NCBI RefSeq assembly: GCF_013409345.1
Contig: NZ_JACCBB010000001.1
Location: 1-64,000 of the forward strand
Source of the DNA: Kineococcus aurantiacus
GTDB taxonomy: Bacteria > Actinomycetota > Actinomycetes > Actinomycetales > Kineococcaceae
Direction: 5' to 3'
Length of the DNA stretch: 64,000 bases
Notes under the pieces: generated by a model
What the model was told of the DNA's origin: nothing
Seen by the model: only the letters and a program-made list of their open reading frames with translations
The model's database searches: none
Made by a program: the position numbers and the translations under genes
In this document: piece after piece, positions 27,747 through 36,498 of the stretch
How positions within the stretch are numbered: the stretch's first letter is position 1
Layout of the letters: each line of letters opens with the position of its first letter

Positions 27747-28424
27747 GTGGGTCGTGCCAGTCGTGCTGAGGCGGCGGAGCACCGTCAGCAGGTCGTGTCC
27801 GCCGCCTCGCACCTGTTCCGCGAACGCGGTCCGTCGGTCAGCGTGGCCGACCTGATGGCGCAGGTGGGGCTCACCCACGGAGGTTTCTACAAGCAGTTCA
27901 CGTCCAAGGACGCCCTGCTCGCCGAGGCGACCGCGCAGGCCTTCCTCGACCTCCAGCACGGCTTGCAGCAGCTGGACACCCGGCACGGCGGCGACCACGA
28001 CGCCGCCCGACGGGCCCTGCTCGACCACTACCTCTCGAGCGGACACCGCGACGACCTCGCCGGCGGCTGTCCGGCCGCGGGGTTCAGCGCCGACATCACC
28101 CGGGAACCCGCCGACAGCCCCGCCCGGGACCACTACCTGCACGGAGTGGTCGGCCTGGCGTCCTGGCTCGGGGTGGGTCAGGACGTGAGCGACTCCCCCT
28201 CCCCCGGGCAGGACGAGCCACCGACCGGGTCGTCGATCGACGCCGGCGCCGAGGTGGACGACGAGGTGGACGACGAGGTGGACGACGAGGCCCTGGTCAC
28301 CCTCAGCACGATGGTGGGGGCCCTGGCCCTGGCGCGGGCCACCGCCGGTTCCGCGCTGTCCGAGCAGTTGCTGCGCGCAGCACGTGAAGCGCTGCGGCGC
28401 ATCGGGTCGACCCACCCGGCCTGA
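27747..28424 (+). CDS. TetR/AcrR-family repressor with acidic repeat insert
   Basis: A 225-residue regulator. The N-terminal helix-turn-helix (about residues 12-58) contains VVSAASHLFRERG, SVADLMAQVGLTHGGFYKQF and SKDALLAEA. The C-terminal ligand domain carries CPAAGF, found in one TetR subgroup. Around residues 169-181 there is an acidic insert, VDDE three times over, from a 12-base tandem repeat (28251-28289). The GTG at 27747 follows AGGAGG. Palindromes at 27708 and 28466 are likely operators for itself and the decarboxylase downstream. Confidence 0.9.
   Translation: MGRASRAEAAEHRQQVVSAASHLFRERGPSVSVADLMAQVGLTHGGFYKQFTSKDALLAEATAQAFLDLQHGLQQLDTRHGGDHDAARRALLDHYLSSGHRDDLAGGCPAAGFSADITREPADSPARDHYLHGVVGLASWLGVGQDVSDSPSPGQDEPPTGSSIDAGAEVDDEVDDEVDDEALVTLSTMVGALALARATAGSALSEQLLRAAREALRRIGSTHPA
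28251..28289 (+). repeat. 12-base tandem repeat inside TetR gene
   Basis: GAGGTGGACGAC occurs three times in a row, plus a partial fourth unit, encoding (E)VDDEVDDEVDDE. Copy number could vary by slippage without shifting the frame. Confidence 0.9.
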
Positions 28425-28452
28425 GGTGGTCCACTCGCTCGACGACACACCC

Positions 28453-28481
28453 TTGCCACAAATAGATGACGTACGTAATCT
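28453..28481 (+). promoter_or_regulatory. Promoter with second TetR operator, before decarboxylase
   Basis: TTGCCA (28453-28458) and TAATCT (28476-28481) are spaced by 17 bases, a good housekeeping promoter. ATGACG-TA-CGTAAT (28466-28479) covers the spacer and most of the -10; it matches the operator at 27708-27721 in 12 of 14 positions. Confidence 0.65.
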
Positions 28482-28679
28482 CACAGGGCGGGGCAGGTGA
28501 ACGCACCGGCGTCCCTGCCCGCTGCGGGTGCCCCAGCTCGACGGTCGTGGACAGGACGCCGGGCCGCGGCCGCTCCCACGCACAGCCGGCGCGCAGGCCC
28601 CACCGCGAGACCCACCGCAGGACCGAACCGCAGGACCGACAGGGCGTCTCCGCCCCCGAGAGAACAGCGACGAAGCGAC

Positions 28680-30035
28680 ATGACCGATCCGCAGGACGAA
28701 GTGAACCTGCTCCTGGAAGCCGACCTCCGAGCCCGCGCCTACACCGCGGGGATCGGGAAGCGTCCGGTCTTCCCCACCGCGGAGTCCCTGGCCGGGCTGA
28801 GCGCCTTCGACGAACCCCTGCCGCAACGCGGGCACGACCCGCACTCGACGTTGCGCCTGCTGGACGAGCACGGAACCCCAGCCACCGTCGAGAGCAACGG
28901 CGCGCGGTACTTCGGCTTCGTCGTCGGGGCCAGTCTCCCGGCGGCGGCAGCCGCCGACCGGCTCGTGCTGGCCTGGGACAACGGGGCGTTGGGTCACATC
29001 ACCTCGCCGGCCACCGCCGCGGTGGAGCGGGTGGCCGCCCAGTGGCTGCTGGAGATCCTCGACCTGCCCCGGCACAGCGCGGTGGGTTTCACGACCAGCG
29101 CCACCGCCGGCACCCTCATCGCCTTGGCCACGGCACGTCGTTCCCTGCTGTCCCGGCTGGGTTGGGACCTCGACCGGCGCGGTTTGGCCGGTGCGCCGCG
29201 GATCAGGGTCGTCGTCACCGAACTCGCGCACGTCGTGGTGCTCAAGGCGCTGCGGGTCCTGGGTTTCGGCCAGGACGACCTGGTCCTCGCTCCCGTCGAC
29301 GAGCACGGCCGCGTGGACGCGGCCCGGCTGCCCGAGGTGGACGCCACGACCCTGTTGCTGCTGCAGGCGGGCGAGGTCAACACCGGCGAGTCCGATCCGT
29401 TCAGGGACGTCATCCCCGCCGCCAAGGCTGCCGGGGCCTGGGTCCACGTCGACGGGGCCTTCGGCCTGTGGGCGCGCGCTTCGGCGTTGCACGAGCTCAC
29501 CGCCGGGGTCGAGGAGGCCGACAGCTGGACGGTCGACGGGCACAAGTGGCTCAACACCCCCTACGACTCGGCCATGGTCGTCGTCCGCGACCGGGACGCG
29601 CTGGCCGCGACCATGAACTCCGACGCCGCCTACTCCACCACCTCGGCGGACTCCCAGAAGAACCTCACCCTGGAGTTCTCCCGCCGGGCGCGCGGGGTCG
29701 TGGTCTGGGCCGCGTTGCGCTCGCTGGGCCGTGACGGCGTGGCCGAGCTCGTCGAGAGCACCAGCGCCATGGCCACCCGCCTGGCCGACGGGCTCCGCGC
29801 GTCGGGTTACACCGTCCTCAACCGCGTCGTGCTCAACCAGGTCATCGCCCGGGCCGACACCCCTCAGGAGACCGCGCGCATCGTCGCCGCGGCCCAGGCG
29901 TCGGGCAGGACCTGGTTCGGTTCGACCGTGTGGCGCGGTCAGCCGGCGATGCGCCTGTCGGTCTCGTCGTGGCGCACCCGGCCCGGCGACGTCGACGACC
30001 TCGTCGCCCTGCTCGCCGACCTGCGCGCGGCGTAG
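28680..30035 (+). CDS. PLP-dependent decarboxylase (group II / aromatic-L-amino-acid type)
   Basis: A 451-residue fold-type I PLP enzyme. The Schiff-base lysine is K289 in VDGHKWLNTPYD, VHVDGAFGLWA supplies the aspartate that binds the pyridine nitrogen, and TTSATAGTLIAL matches the glycine/serine-rich phosphate-binding region. Such enzymes decarboxylate amino acids to amines, though some members are aldehyde synthases. The ATG at 28680 was preferred to an upstream GTG at 28497 because homology begins there. The long leader (about 200 bases) from the TetR-overlapped promoter has no clear function. Confidence 0.9.
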   Translation: MTDPQDEVNLLLEADLRARAYTAGIGKRPVFPTAESLAGLSAFDEPLPQRGHDPHSTLRLLDEHGTPATVESNGARYFGFVVGASLPAAAAADRLVLAWDNGALGHITSPATAAVERVAAQWLLEILDLPRHSAVGFTTSATAGTLIALATARRSLLSRLGWDLDRRGLAGAPRIRVVVTELAHVVVLKALRVLGFGQDDLVLAPVDEHGRVDAARLPEVDATTLLLLQAGEVNTGESDPFRDVIPAAKAAGAWVHVDGAFGLWARASALHELTAGVEEADSWTVDGHKWLNTPYDSAMVVVRDRDALAATMNSDAAYSTTSADSQKNLTLEFSRRARGVVVWAALRSLGRDGVAELVESTSAMATRLADGLRASGYTVLNRVVLNQVIARADTPQETARIVAAAQASGRTWFGSTVWRGQPAMRLSVSSWRTRPGDVDDLVALLADLRAA

Positions 30036-30066
30036 CACCGCCTGCGGCGCGGGGGGACGCTCCGGG

Positions 30067-30090
30067 CCGGGTCCGGAAACTCGGACCCGG
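30067..30090. terminator. Bidirectional hairpin terminator
   Basis: CCGGGTCCG and CGGACCCGG form a perfect 9-base stem around a 6-base loop between two convergent genes (decarboxylase ending at 30035, sulfurtransferase ending at 30108). Confidence 0.65.
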
Positions 30091-30107
30091 TCCGGACCGG
30101 TCGCCGC

Positions 30108-31037
30108 TCAGCCCCCCGGCTGCGCCGACGGCTCCTCCTCGTCGGTGTCCCAGGAACCCGCCTCCGCACCCACAGCGATCGGCACGCCCACGGCGTTGCC
30201 CCACTCCGTCCAGGAACCGTCGTAGTTGCGGACACCGGGCATCCCCAGCAGGTGGGTGAGCGCGAACCACGTGTGGCTGGAGCGTTCCCCGATCCGGCAG
30301 TAGGTGATGACCTCGTCGTCGGGACGCAGCCCGACCTCCTGGAAGTAGAGGGCCTCCAGGTCGGCCCGTGAGCGGTAGGTGCCCAGCTCGGTGGTCGCGC
30401 GCGCCCAGGGGACGTTGCGGGCGCCGGGGATGTGCCCGCCGCGCAGCACGCCCTCCTCGGGGTGGTCGGGGATGCTGGTGACCTCGCCGCGGTACTCGCG
30501 CGGTGAGCGGATGTCGATGAGCGGGCGTCCCGCGTGGTCGAGGACGTCGTGCCTGAAGGCGCGGGTGCTGCGGTCGTCGCGGGGGGTGACGGGGTAGGGC
30601 AGCGGCGTCCGCTCGCCGGGGGCCAGGCTCGTCCGGCGGCCTTCGGCGATCCAGCGGTCACGCCCCCCGTCGAGCAACCTGGCGTCCGGGTGCCCGTAGA
30701 GGCCGAGCACCCACAGGGTGTAGGCCGCCCACCAGTTGCTCCTGTCCCCGTACAGCACGACGGTCGTCTCCCGGCCGATCCCCGAGCGCCCCATGAGCCG
30801 TGCGAACGCCTCGGGGCCGATGTAGTCGCGCCGCGTCGGGTGGTTCAGGTCGGTGTGCCAGTCGATCTTCACGGCCCCCGGGATGTGGCCCGTGTCGTAG
30901 AGCAGGACGTCCTCGTCCGATTCCACGACGACGAGGCCGGGGTCGTCCAGGTGGTCGTCCAGCCACTGCGTGCTCACCAGGCGTTCGGGGTGGGCGTAGT
31001 CGGCGAAACGGGGGTGGGGATCGGCGGGAACGCCCAC
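30108..31037 (-). CDS. Rhodanese-type sulfurtransferase
   Basis: A 309-residue protein with two rhodanese domains. The first lacks the catalytic cysteine ([16 protein letters not shown]), as usual. The second has the active-site loop CRIGERSSH with C247, close to the CRxGxR-type loop of thiosulfate sulfurtransferases, and the mirrored [12 protein letters not shown]. It transfers sulfane sulphur from thiosulfate or a related donor to an acceptor. AGGAG lies nine bases before the GTG. It is transcribed toward the decarboxylase and separated from the SDR behind it by a strong hairpin. Confidence 0.92.
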   Translation of the reverse strand: MGVPADPHPRFADYAHPERLVSTQWLDDHLDDPGLVVVESDEDVLLYDTGHIPGAVKIDWHTDLNHPTRRDYIGPEAFARLMGRSGIGRETTVVLYGDRSNWWAAYTLWVLGLYGHPDARLLDGGRDRWIAEGRRTSLAPGERTPLPYPVTPRDDRSTRAFRHDVLDHAGRPLIDIRSPREYRGEVTSIPDHPEEGVLRGGHIPGARNVPWARATTELGTYRSRADLEALYFQEVGLRPDDEVITYCRIGERSSHTWFALTHLLGMPGVRNYDGSWTEWGNAVGVPIAVGAEAGSWDTDEEEPSAQPGG

Positions 31038-31115
31038 GGTTGCTCCTGATCGGGTGGGTCGGCCGCGCAGGCGGGTCGCCTGCGCGGTGCGCGTCGGCGG
31101 CGGGCAGCGGCACCG

Positions 31116-31150
31116 CGAGCGGCCCCGGGCGGCGCGCCCGGGGCCGCTCG
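31116..31150 (-). terminator. Strong hairpin terminator after SDR gene
   Basis: A perfect 15-base stem, CGAGCGGCCCCGGGC paired with its complement, around a 5-base loop. It starts 16 bases downstream of the SDR stop (31166) on the minus strand and isolates the sulfurtransferase promoter. Confidence 0.75.
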
Positions 31151-31165
31151 GCGCCGGAGGGGTCG

Positions 31166-31867
31166 TCAGCGGGCCAGGTCGGGGTAGAGCGCGGGGACGC
31201 CGCCCGAGAGGCCCTGCTGCACCTGACGGCTCACGGTGTCGGCGAGGATCTCCCACGCGTCCGCGGCGATGCCGTCCACGGCGGCGCGGGCCACCTCACG
31301 GGGGTCCACCTTGGGGCCGTCGACGCCGGCGGCCATGTCGGTGTCCATGTAGCCCACGTGGAGCCCGGCGACGTGCACGCCCCGCGGTGCGAGTTCCTGG
31401 CGCACGGCGTTGGTCAGCGACCAGGACGCGGACTTGGCCGCGGAGTAGGCACCGACGCCGGGGTAGCTCAGCCACGACAGCGCGGACAGGATGTTCAGGA
31501 CGGTGCCCCCGCCGTTGGCCTCGATGCGGGGCGCGAAGGCGCGGATCATGGACAGGGTGCCGAAGTAGTGCGTCTCCATCTCCAGGCGCACGTCGGCCAG
31601 GTCACCGGTGAGCGCGCTCGCCCCGGTCGCCGATCCGGCGTTGTTGACCAGGACGGTAACGTCGGGCGCGGACTGCACGGCCGCGGCCACGGCGGCCGGG
31701 TCGGTGATGTCCAGGGCCAACGGCGTCACGCCGGGCAGGTCGATGCTGCGCGGGTCACGCGCGGCGGCGTAGACCCGGGCGCCGCGGGCGAGCAGTTCCT
31801 CGCTCAGGCGGCGCCCCAGCCCGCGGTTGGCTCCGGTGACGAGCGCGGTCGCTCCCTCGAGTTCCAT
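31166..31867 (-). CDS. Short-chain dehydrogenase/reductase
   Basis: A 233-residue classical SDR. The nucleotide loop is TGANRGLG (residues 11-18), NNAGSATG follows in the fourth strand, and the catalytic motif is YSAAKSA with the serine in LSALSW. RDPRS after the second strand fits NADP. AGAAGGGG precedes the ATG. It is divergent from an HxlR-type regulator with a 94-base shared promoter region, the usual layout for a regulator and its target. Confidence 0.92.
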   Translation of the reverse strand: MELEGATALVTGANRGLGRRLSEELLARGARVYAAARDPRSIDLPGVTPLALDITDPAAVAAAVQSAPDVTVLVNNAGSATGASALTGDLADVRLEMETHYFGTLSMIRAFAPRIEANGGGTVLNILSALSWLSYPGVGAYSAAKSASWSLTNAVRQELAPRGVHVAGLHVGYMDTDMAAGVDGPKVDPREVARAAVDGIAADAWEILADTVSRQVQQGLSGGVPALYPDLAR

Positions 31868-31890
31868 GGCGGTCCCCTTCTGGCTTGTGT

Positions 31891-31955
31891 TTAATTAAGT
31901 CAGCAGGTCGACGGTAACTGCTGGCTCAACCGAAAACAAGTCAGGTGGGTATGCT
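31891..31955. promoter_or_regulatory. Shared SDR/HxlR control region
   Basis: This short divergent gap contains TTAATTAA (31891-31898), rare in such GC-rich DNA, and the inverted repeat CAGCAG-N11-CTGCTG (31901-31923). AAGTCAG occurs twice (31897 and 31938). TATGCT (31950-31955) ends six bases before the HxlR ATG, suggesting a leaderless transcript. The repeats are likely HxlR binding sites. Confidence 0.5.
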
Positions 31956-31961
31956 CAGGGC

Positions 31962-32441
31962 ATGGGCGAACTGATCGACGACCGGGACAGCTGGCTGGAC
32001 GCCACCTGCTCCATCGCGGCCACCTTGGACGTCGTCGGCAACCGCTCAACGCTCCTGCTGCTGCGGGAGGCCGCGCTCGGCACAACCCGCTTCGACGACT
32101 TCGCCCGCCGGGCCGCGGTGAGCGAGCCGGTCGCGGCCGCCCGCCTGAAGGACCTGGTCGCCGCGGGACTGCTGCGACGGCGCTCCTACCGCGAGCCCGG
32201 CTCGCGCACCCGGGCGGAGTACGTCCTGACCCCCAAGGGGCAGGCCCTCGTGCCGGTCCTCACGGCCCTGCGGGACTGGGGGGACGCCTGGGTGGTCGGC
32301 CGCGAGAACGCCACCCTCACCGCCGAGCACGAGGGCTGCGGCGCGAGCGTGCACGCCCGGCTGCGGTGCGACGCCGGGCACGACGTCGATCCGGAGGAGT
32401 TGCGGACCGTCGCCGGCCCCGGTCTGGGAGCACGGCCCTAG
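31962..32441 (+). CDS. HxlR-family winged-helix regulator
   Basis: A 159-residue regulator. The HxlR winged helix covers about residues 10-110: CSIAATLDVVGNRSTLLLLREA begins the domain (first 20 shown in part) with RFDDFARRAAVSEPVAAARL and YVLTPKG later. The extra C-terminal 45 residues carry two Cys and two His (HEGCGASVHARLRCDAGH), a possible metal-binding extension found in a subset of the family. HxlR proteins often sense electrophiles or quinones through cysteine and control nearby reductases; here the divergent SDR is the probable target. Confidence 0.88.
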   Translation: MGELIDDRDSWLDATCSIAATLDVVGNRSTLLLLREAALGTTRFDDFARRAAVSEPVAAARLKDLVAAGLLRRRSYREPGSRTRAEYVLTPKGQALVPVLTALRDWGDAWVVGRENATLTAEHEGCGASVHARLRCDAGHDVDPEELRTVAGPGLGARP

Positions 32442-32537
32442 CGCGCCGGCTCCCGGCCGCAGGTGCGCGGCGAGGCACCGGACCCGGGGAGGTGGGCGGT
32501 GACCGCCGCAGCAGCCGGGCGCGCAGGGCCGAGCGCC

Positions 32538-32987
32538 TCAGGCGAGGCGGTGGACGACGTACTCGATCCTGGGACCGGCGAGGAGGCGGCCCTCGGCGAC
32601 GAACAGGGACTCGTTGACCCAGGCGTAACGGCTGTCGCCGCTCTCCAGCGTCAGGCTGAGGCGGATGTAGGCGTCGCCGAAGTCGCTGGGGCGCTGTCCC
32701 CCGATCGCGGCCAGGGTGGCCTCGTTCATCTCGATGAGACCCCCGCCGTGGAAGTAGACGACCGCGCCGTCGTGGGTGGTCAGGGTGTGGCGGACGTCGG
32801 GGCGGGAGTAGCCGTCGGCCGTGGACAGCATCCAGTCACCACCGCCGGGGTTGAGGGTGCCGTTGAGGCGCTCACCGACGATGGTCCCCCCGGAGGCACC
32901 GATCAGGGATCGCCGGCCCAGCGGGGTGTCGCCGATCTCGACCGGCGGGACGATGTCGATGGTCAGGCGGAAGGCTTCTTCGAGGTT
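32538..32987 (-). CDS. DUF3237 family protein
   Basis: A 149-residue single-domain beta-barrel-like protein of the DUF3237 group. AFRLTIDIVPPVEIG is the typical opening, GGTIVGERLNGTLNPGGGDW the conserved middle, and DAYIRLSLTLESGD and a RIEYVVHRL end follow. The biochemical function of the family is unknown. The GTG at 32987 was chosen since homologues start near VNLE; the GTG at 33005 is also possible. It lies 118 bases downstream of the truncated NmrA-like gene on the same strand. Confidence 0.85.
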   Translation of the reverse strand, partial: NLEEAFRLTIDIVPPVEIGDTPLGRRSLIGASGGTIVGERLNGTLNPGGGDWMLSTADGYSRPDVRHTLTTHDGAVVYFHGGGLIEMNEATLAAIGGQRPSDFGDAYIRLSLTLESGDSRYAWVNESLFVAEGRLLAGPRIEYVVHRLA

Positions 32988-33122
32988 CACGATCTCTCTT
33001 CTCACTCGGTGGACGGCCGCTGGTGGTACCGGGCGGCCGGCGTCCCACCCCGGGTTCAGGGAGGGACCGGCGATGCGGGGGTGGCGATCCCCGGCCGCAG
33101 GTGTTCGGGGCCGGGCGACCGT

Positions 33123-33911
33123 TCAGGGCCGGGCGACGGGCTGACGGGTCAGGACGTCGCGCACGGTGTCGGCCAACGGGGTGGTCGCCCGGCCGAGGAG
33201 CGTGCGCAGGGACACGTCGGACAGTTCCAGGGCGCCTTCGGCGATGTTCCGCTCGACGCCGGCGATCGCGTCGATGCCCGCCGGTGGCACGCCGTGGACC
33301 TCCAGCTGGGCGCGGTGCTCCTCGTAGCCGATGTCCTCGTACGTCACCGGACGACCCAGCTGCGCCGAGACGGTCCCGGCCAGCTGCTGGCAGGTCCAGG
33401 GACTGTCCCCGGCCAGCTCGTGGACGCGGTTCGCGTGCCCGGCGCCGGACAGGACGACAGCGGCCGCCTCGGCGCAGTCGTCGCGGGCCGCGCTGGCCAC
33501 CGCGCCGCCGGCGGCGTTCCCGACGAAGTGCCCGGTGCTCGCCGCCGACACGATCGTGGGTGCGTGGTTCTCGAGGTACCAGTTGTTGCGCAGGGTGGTG
33601 AACGGGATGCCGCTGCCCGCGATCAGCCGCTCCGTGGCCGGGTGTTCGGGCGCGAACACCAGGGCCGTGCTGTCGACGCGTGGGGCGCCGGTGTGCACGA
33701 GGTGCTCGACACCGGCGCGCGCCGCGGCCTCGACGGCCGCCCCGTGCTGCTCGACGCGCCGGCCGGGCTCGGTGCCGGAGACGAGCAGGACCGCGCGGGC
33801 ACCGGCGAAGGCGGGGACCAGCGAGGCCGGGGCGTCGCAGTCGGCGTAGCGCACTTCGACACCGAGGTCCTCAGCGGCGCGCGGACGACGGGCAGCGGTG
33901 ATGACGATCAC
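33123..33911 (-). CDS. NmrA/QOR2-type protein lacking the Rossmann glycine motif
   Basis: A 262-residue member of the NAD(P)H:quinone oxidoreductase type 2 / NmrA group. From residue 16 on it matches the family (VEVRYADCDAPASL, VLLVSGTEPGRRVEQH, TTLRNNWYLEN). The N-terminus is MIVITAARRPRAAEDLG where homologues have MIVITGATG followed by about 28 more residues: the NAD(P)-binding glycine loop and helix are missing. An in-frame deletion near 33885-33900 is the simplest reading. The protein probably cannot bind cofactor in the normal way and may be a decaying gene. Confidence 0.75.
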   Translation of the reverse strand: MIVITAARRPRAAEDLGVEVRYADCDAPASLVPAFAGARAVLLVSGTEPGRRVEQHGAAVEAAARAGVEHLVHTGAPRVDSTALVFAPEHPATERLIAGSGIPFTTLRNNWYLENHAPTIVSAASTGHFVGNAAGGAVASAARDDCAEAAAVVLSGAGHANRVHELAGDSPWTCQQLAGTVSAQLGRPVTYEDIGYEEHRAQLEVHGVPPAGIDAIAGVERNIAEGALELSDVSLRTLLGRATTPLADTVRDVLTRQPVARP

Positions 33912-34285
33912 GTCGTCCTCCTGGAACGGATCGTGGACGGCGCGACACGAGGAGCAGCGCCGCCGGCATCGTCATCCACCGCGTCGCATCAAGTCAAGCT
34001 ATTTCACCTCTTACTCAGATGGATCGGTTCGCCGGGAGCAAACCCGTACGACCTCCTCGGCGCTTCACGCCCTGACAACCTCTTGACTGTCGCGGCAGAG
34101 GGATTAGCGGAGGGCTGGTCGACCGACCCCGAGCACCGCTCTGCGGACGCGACCGTCGACGCGGATCCGCTTGCTGGGTGCTATAACTGAACGGCTCTTA
34201 CATGCTGCGGTGAACGCGGCCGTCGAGACGCTGGGCACCCCGCCGGCGCACCGCCAGATCCCACCACTACGTCCAGGAGGCAGCC
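33912..34285. other. Intergenic gap between divergent genes
   Basis: About 370 bases, less GC-rich than its surroundings, between the truncated NmrA gene and an MDR gene. I saw no gene. TTGACT near 34083 and TATAAC near 34181 look like promoter parts, though their spacing does not pair them. Confidence 0.35.
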
Positions 34286-35293
34286 GTGCAGGCTGTGCAG
34301 ATCTCGTCCTTCGGCGACCCCGCTGACGTCCTCGAACTCGTCGAGGTCGAAACCCCCACCCCGCAGGCCGGTCAGGTCGTCGTCGACGTGGAAGCCGCCC
34401 CCGTCAACCCCTCCGACCTCATGCTCATCGAGGGTCACTACGCGGTGCACCCACCGCTGCCGGCGGCAGCGGGAGCCGAAGGCGTGGGTCGCATCAGCGC
34501 GGTGGGGGCAGGGGTCGACCCGGCCCGCATCGGCGAGCGCGTCCTCGTCGTCCCCACCTTGCGCCACGGCACCTGGCGCGAGCAGACGCTGGTGGACGCC
34601 GACGACGTGGTCACCATCGACGGCGAGGGTGACGTCCTGCAGCAGGCCATGCTCGGCATCAACCCCATCACCGCGGACCTGCTGCTCGACCACGCCGGCC
34701 TCGAGGCCGGCGACTGGGTCGCCCAGACCGCGGCCAACTCCGCGGTCGGGACCTACCTCATCGCCCTGGCCAGGCGGGCGGGACTGCGCACGGTGAACAT
34801 CGTCCGGCGTCGAGAGGCCGCTCAGGAGGTGCTGGCCCTGGGTGGGGACGTCGCGATCGTCAGCGACGACGACTTCACCGACACGCTGGAGCAGACGCTG
34901 GGCGGGGAACGCATCCCCCTGCTGCTGACCCCCCTCGGGGGTGACGTCGTCTCCCGGACCGCCCCCTTCCTGCAGCACGGCGCCACGGTGATCAGCTACG
35001 GAGCCGTCAACGGTGCGCCGGTGGCCATCCCCCCGCAGCACCTCACCTTCGGGGACATCACCGTGCGGGGTTTCTGGCTGAACAACTGGCGCGAGTCCAC
35101 GCCCGCCGCCCAGGTCGCCGCCCGCTACCAGCGCATCGCCCGGCTCACCGACGAGGGGGTCCTGTCCGCCCCGGTCGCTGCGACCTACCCGATCGCGCAG
35201 ATCGACGCAGCCGTCGAGCACGCCCGCCGTGACGGTCACGCCGGACGGCAGGGCAAGGTCCTGCTCACCTTCGGCGCCGAGGCCGACTCGTGA
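34286..35293 (+). CDS. MDR-family oxidoreductase (2-enoyl thioester reductase-like)
   Basis: A 335-residue zinc-independent MDR. It opens MQAVQISSFGDPADVLELVEV, and PVNPSDLMLIEGHYAV with AGAEGVGRI marks the MECR/ETR1-like branch that reduces the double bond of 2-enoyl thioesters or related compounds with NADPH. AANSAVGTYLI forms the nucleotide loop, replacing the usual glycine pattern with that branch's form. Its stop overlaps the start of the next MDR gene (GTGA). Regulation is not clear. Confidence 0.88.
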   Translation: MQAVQISSFGDPADVLELVEVETPTPQAGQVVVDVEAAPVNPSDLMLIEGHYAVHPPLPAAAGAEGVGRISAVGAGVDPARIGERVLVVPTLRHGTWREQTLVDADDVVTIDGEGDVLQQAMLGINPITADLLLDHAGLEAGDWVAQTAANSAVGTYLIALARRAGLRTVNIVRRREAAQEVLALGGDVAIVSDDDFTDTLEQTLGGERIPLLLTPLGGDVVSRTAPFLQHGATVISYGAVNGAPVAIPPQHLTFGDITVRGFWLNNWRESTPAAQVAARYQRIARLTDEGVLSAPVAATYPIAQIDAAVEHARRDGHAGRQGKVLLTFGAEADS

Positions 35294-36354
35294 GCACCGC
35301 CGAGGACACCGGCGCGGCGCCGGTGAGGACCGTCCGCGCCGGCGAGGAGCGTCGCGTGAAGGGTGCCGTCCTCCACGCCCCCGGCGGGCTGGACCGCCTC
35401 GTGGTCACCGACCTGCCCGATCCCGGAACACCCGGGCCCGGTGAGGTGCGGGTGCGCATCCGCGCCAGCACGGTGAACTTCCACGACCGCGGCATCGTCA
35501 CGGGGGTGCTGCACGCTCCGGACCGCCACGTGCCCATGGCCGACGGCGCCGGTGTGGTCGAGGCCGTGGGCGCCGACGTGCACGACCTGGCGGTCGGCGA
35601 CCACGTCGTGGCCGTCTTCTTCCCGCAGTGGCAGGCCGGCCCGCCCGTCATCGACAGCCTGGGCAGCGCTGCGGGCATCGGCCGGGACGGCTACGCGCGC
35701 GAAGTGGTGGTGGCCCCCGCCGGCACCTTCACGCGCGCTCCCGGGCACCTCTCGCACACCGAAGCCGCCGCCATCACCGTCGCCGGCGTCACCGCGGCCA
35801 CCGCCCTGGAGGGTCTGGCCCCCGGTGAGGTGGTGGTGGTCCTCGGCACCGGAGGGGTGTCCACCTTCGCCCTCCAGCTGGCGAAGGCGGCAGGAGCCGC
35901 CGTCGTCGTCACCTCGTCCTCCTGGCAGAAGCTGCAGCGGGCGCTGGACCTGGGAGCGGACCACGTCATCAACTACCGCGACACCCCGCACTGGGGTCAG
36001 CGGGTGCTGGAACTGACCGGTGGTCGCGGAGCCGAACGGGTGGTCGAGGTCGGTGGGCCGGGAACGTTGCCGCAGTCGATCACGGCGGTGGCCGTCGGCG
36101 GCCGGATCTCCCTGGTCGGCGTCCTCACCGGCGTGGAGGGTCTCGTTCCCACCGACGCCCTGATGATGAAGCAGGCACGCCTGCAGGGGATCGTCGTCGG
36201 CAGCCGCAGCACGCAGCAGAAGCTGGTGCGGTTCCTGGAGACCCAGCGCATCCACCCGGTGATCGACCGGGCGTTCCCGTTGGCCCGGATCGCCGAGGCC
36301 TTCTCCTACCAGGGCACCGGGGCGCACCTGGGCAAGGTCGCCCTGGAACTCTGA
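35290..36354 (+). CDS. Zinc-independent MDR oxidoreductase, translationally coupled
   Basis: A 354-residue MDR from a different branch than its upstream partner. About 22 extra residues precede the conserved VKGAVLHAPGGLDRLVV. NFHDRGIVTG and DGAGVVEAVG are typical of quinone oxidoreductase-like alcohol dehydrogenases, and the nucleotide loop is LGTGGVSTFALQLAK. The structural zinc cysteines are absent. The GTG lies in the 4-base overlap with the preceding gene; an internal GTG at 35356 could be an alternative. The two MDRs probably act in one pathway. Confidence 0.88.
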   Translation: MSTAEDTGAAPVRTVRAGEERRVKGAVLHAPGGLDRLVVTDLPDPGTPGPGEVRVRIRASTVNFHDRGIVTGVLHAPDRHVPMADGAGVVEAVGADVHDLAVGDHVVAVFFPQWQAGPPVIDSLGSAAGIGRDGYAREVVVAPAGTFTRAPGHLSHTEAAAITVAGVTAATALEGLAPGEVVVVLGTGGVSTFALQLAKAAGAAVVVTSSSWQKLQRALDLGADHVINYRDTPHWGQRVLELTGGRGAERVVEVGGPGTLPQSITAVAVGGRISLVGVLTGVEGLVPTDALMMKQARLQGIVVGSRSTQQKLVRFLETQRIHPVIDRAFPLARIAEAFSYQGTGAHLGKVALEL

Positions 36355-36377
36355 TGCGGGGCGCCGGCGTGGAACGC

Positions 36378-36418
36378 GGCGGGGCGGGTTGCGCCGGGAG
36401 GCTGCACCCCGCCCCGCC
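36378..36418. terminator. Candidate long-loop hairpin
   Basis: GGCGGGGCGGG and CCCGCCCCGCC (11-base stem, 19-base loop) lie between the MDR gene end (36354) and the oppositely oriented CGNR pseudogene end (36499). Confidence 0.35.
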
Positions 36419-36498
36419 TGCACGTTCCCGGTCCCGCCGTCGAGTTCCGCGCGAGGGTGTGCCCGTGGACGCGCAGCGCACCGCACGACGTCCACCGG

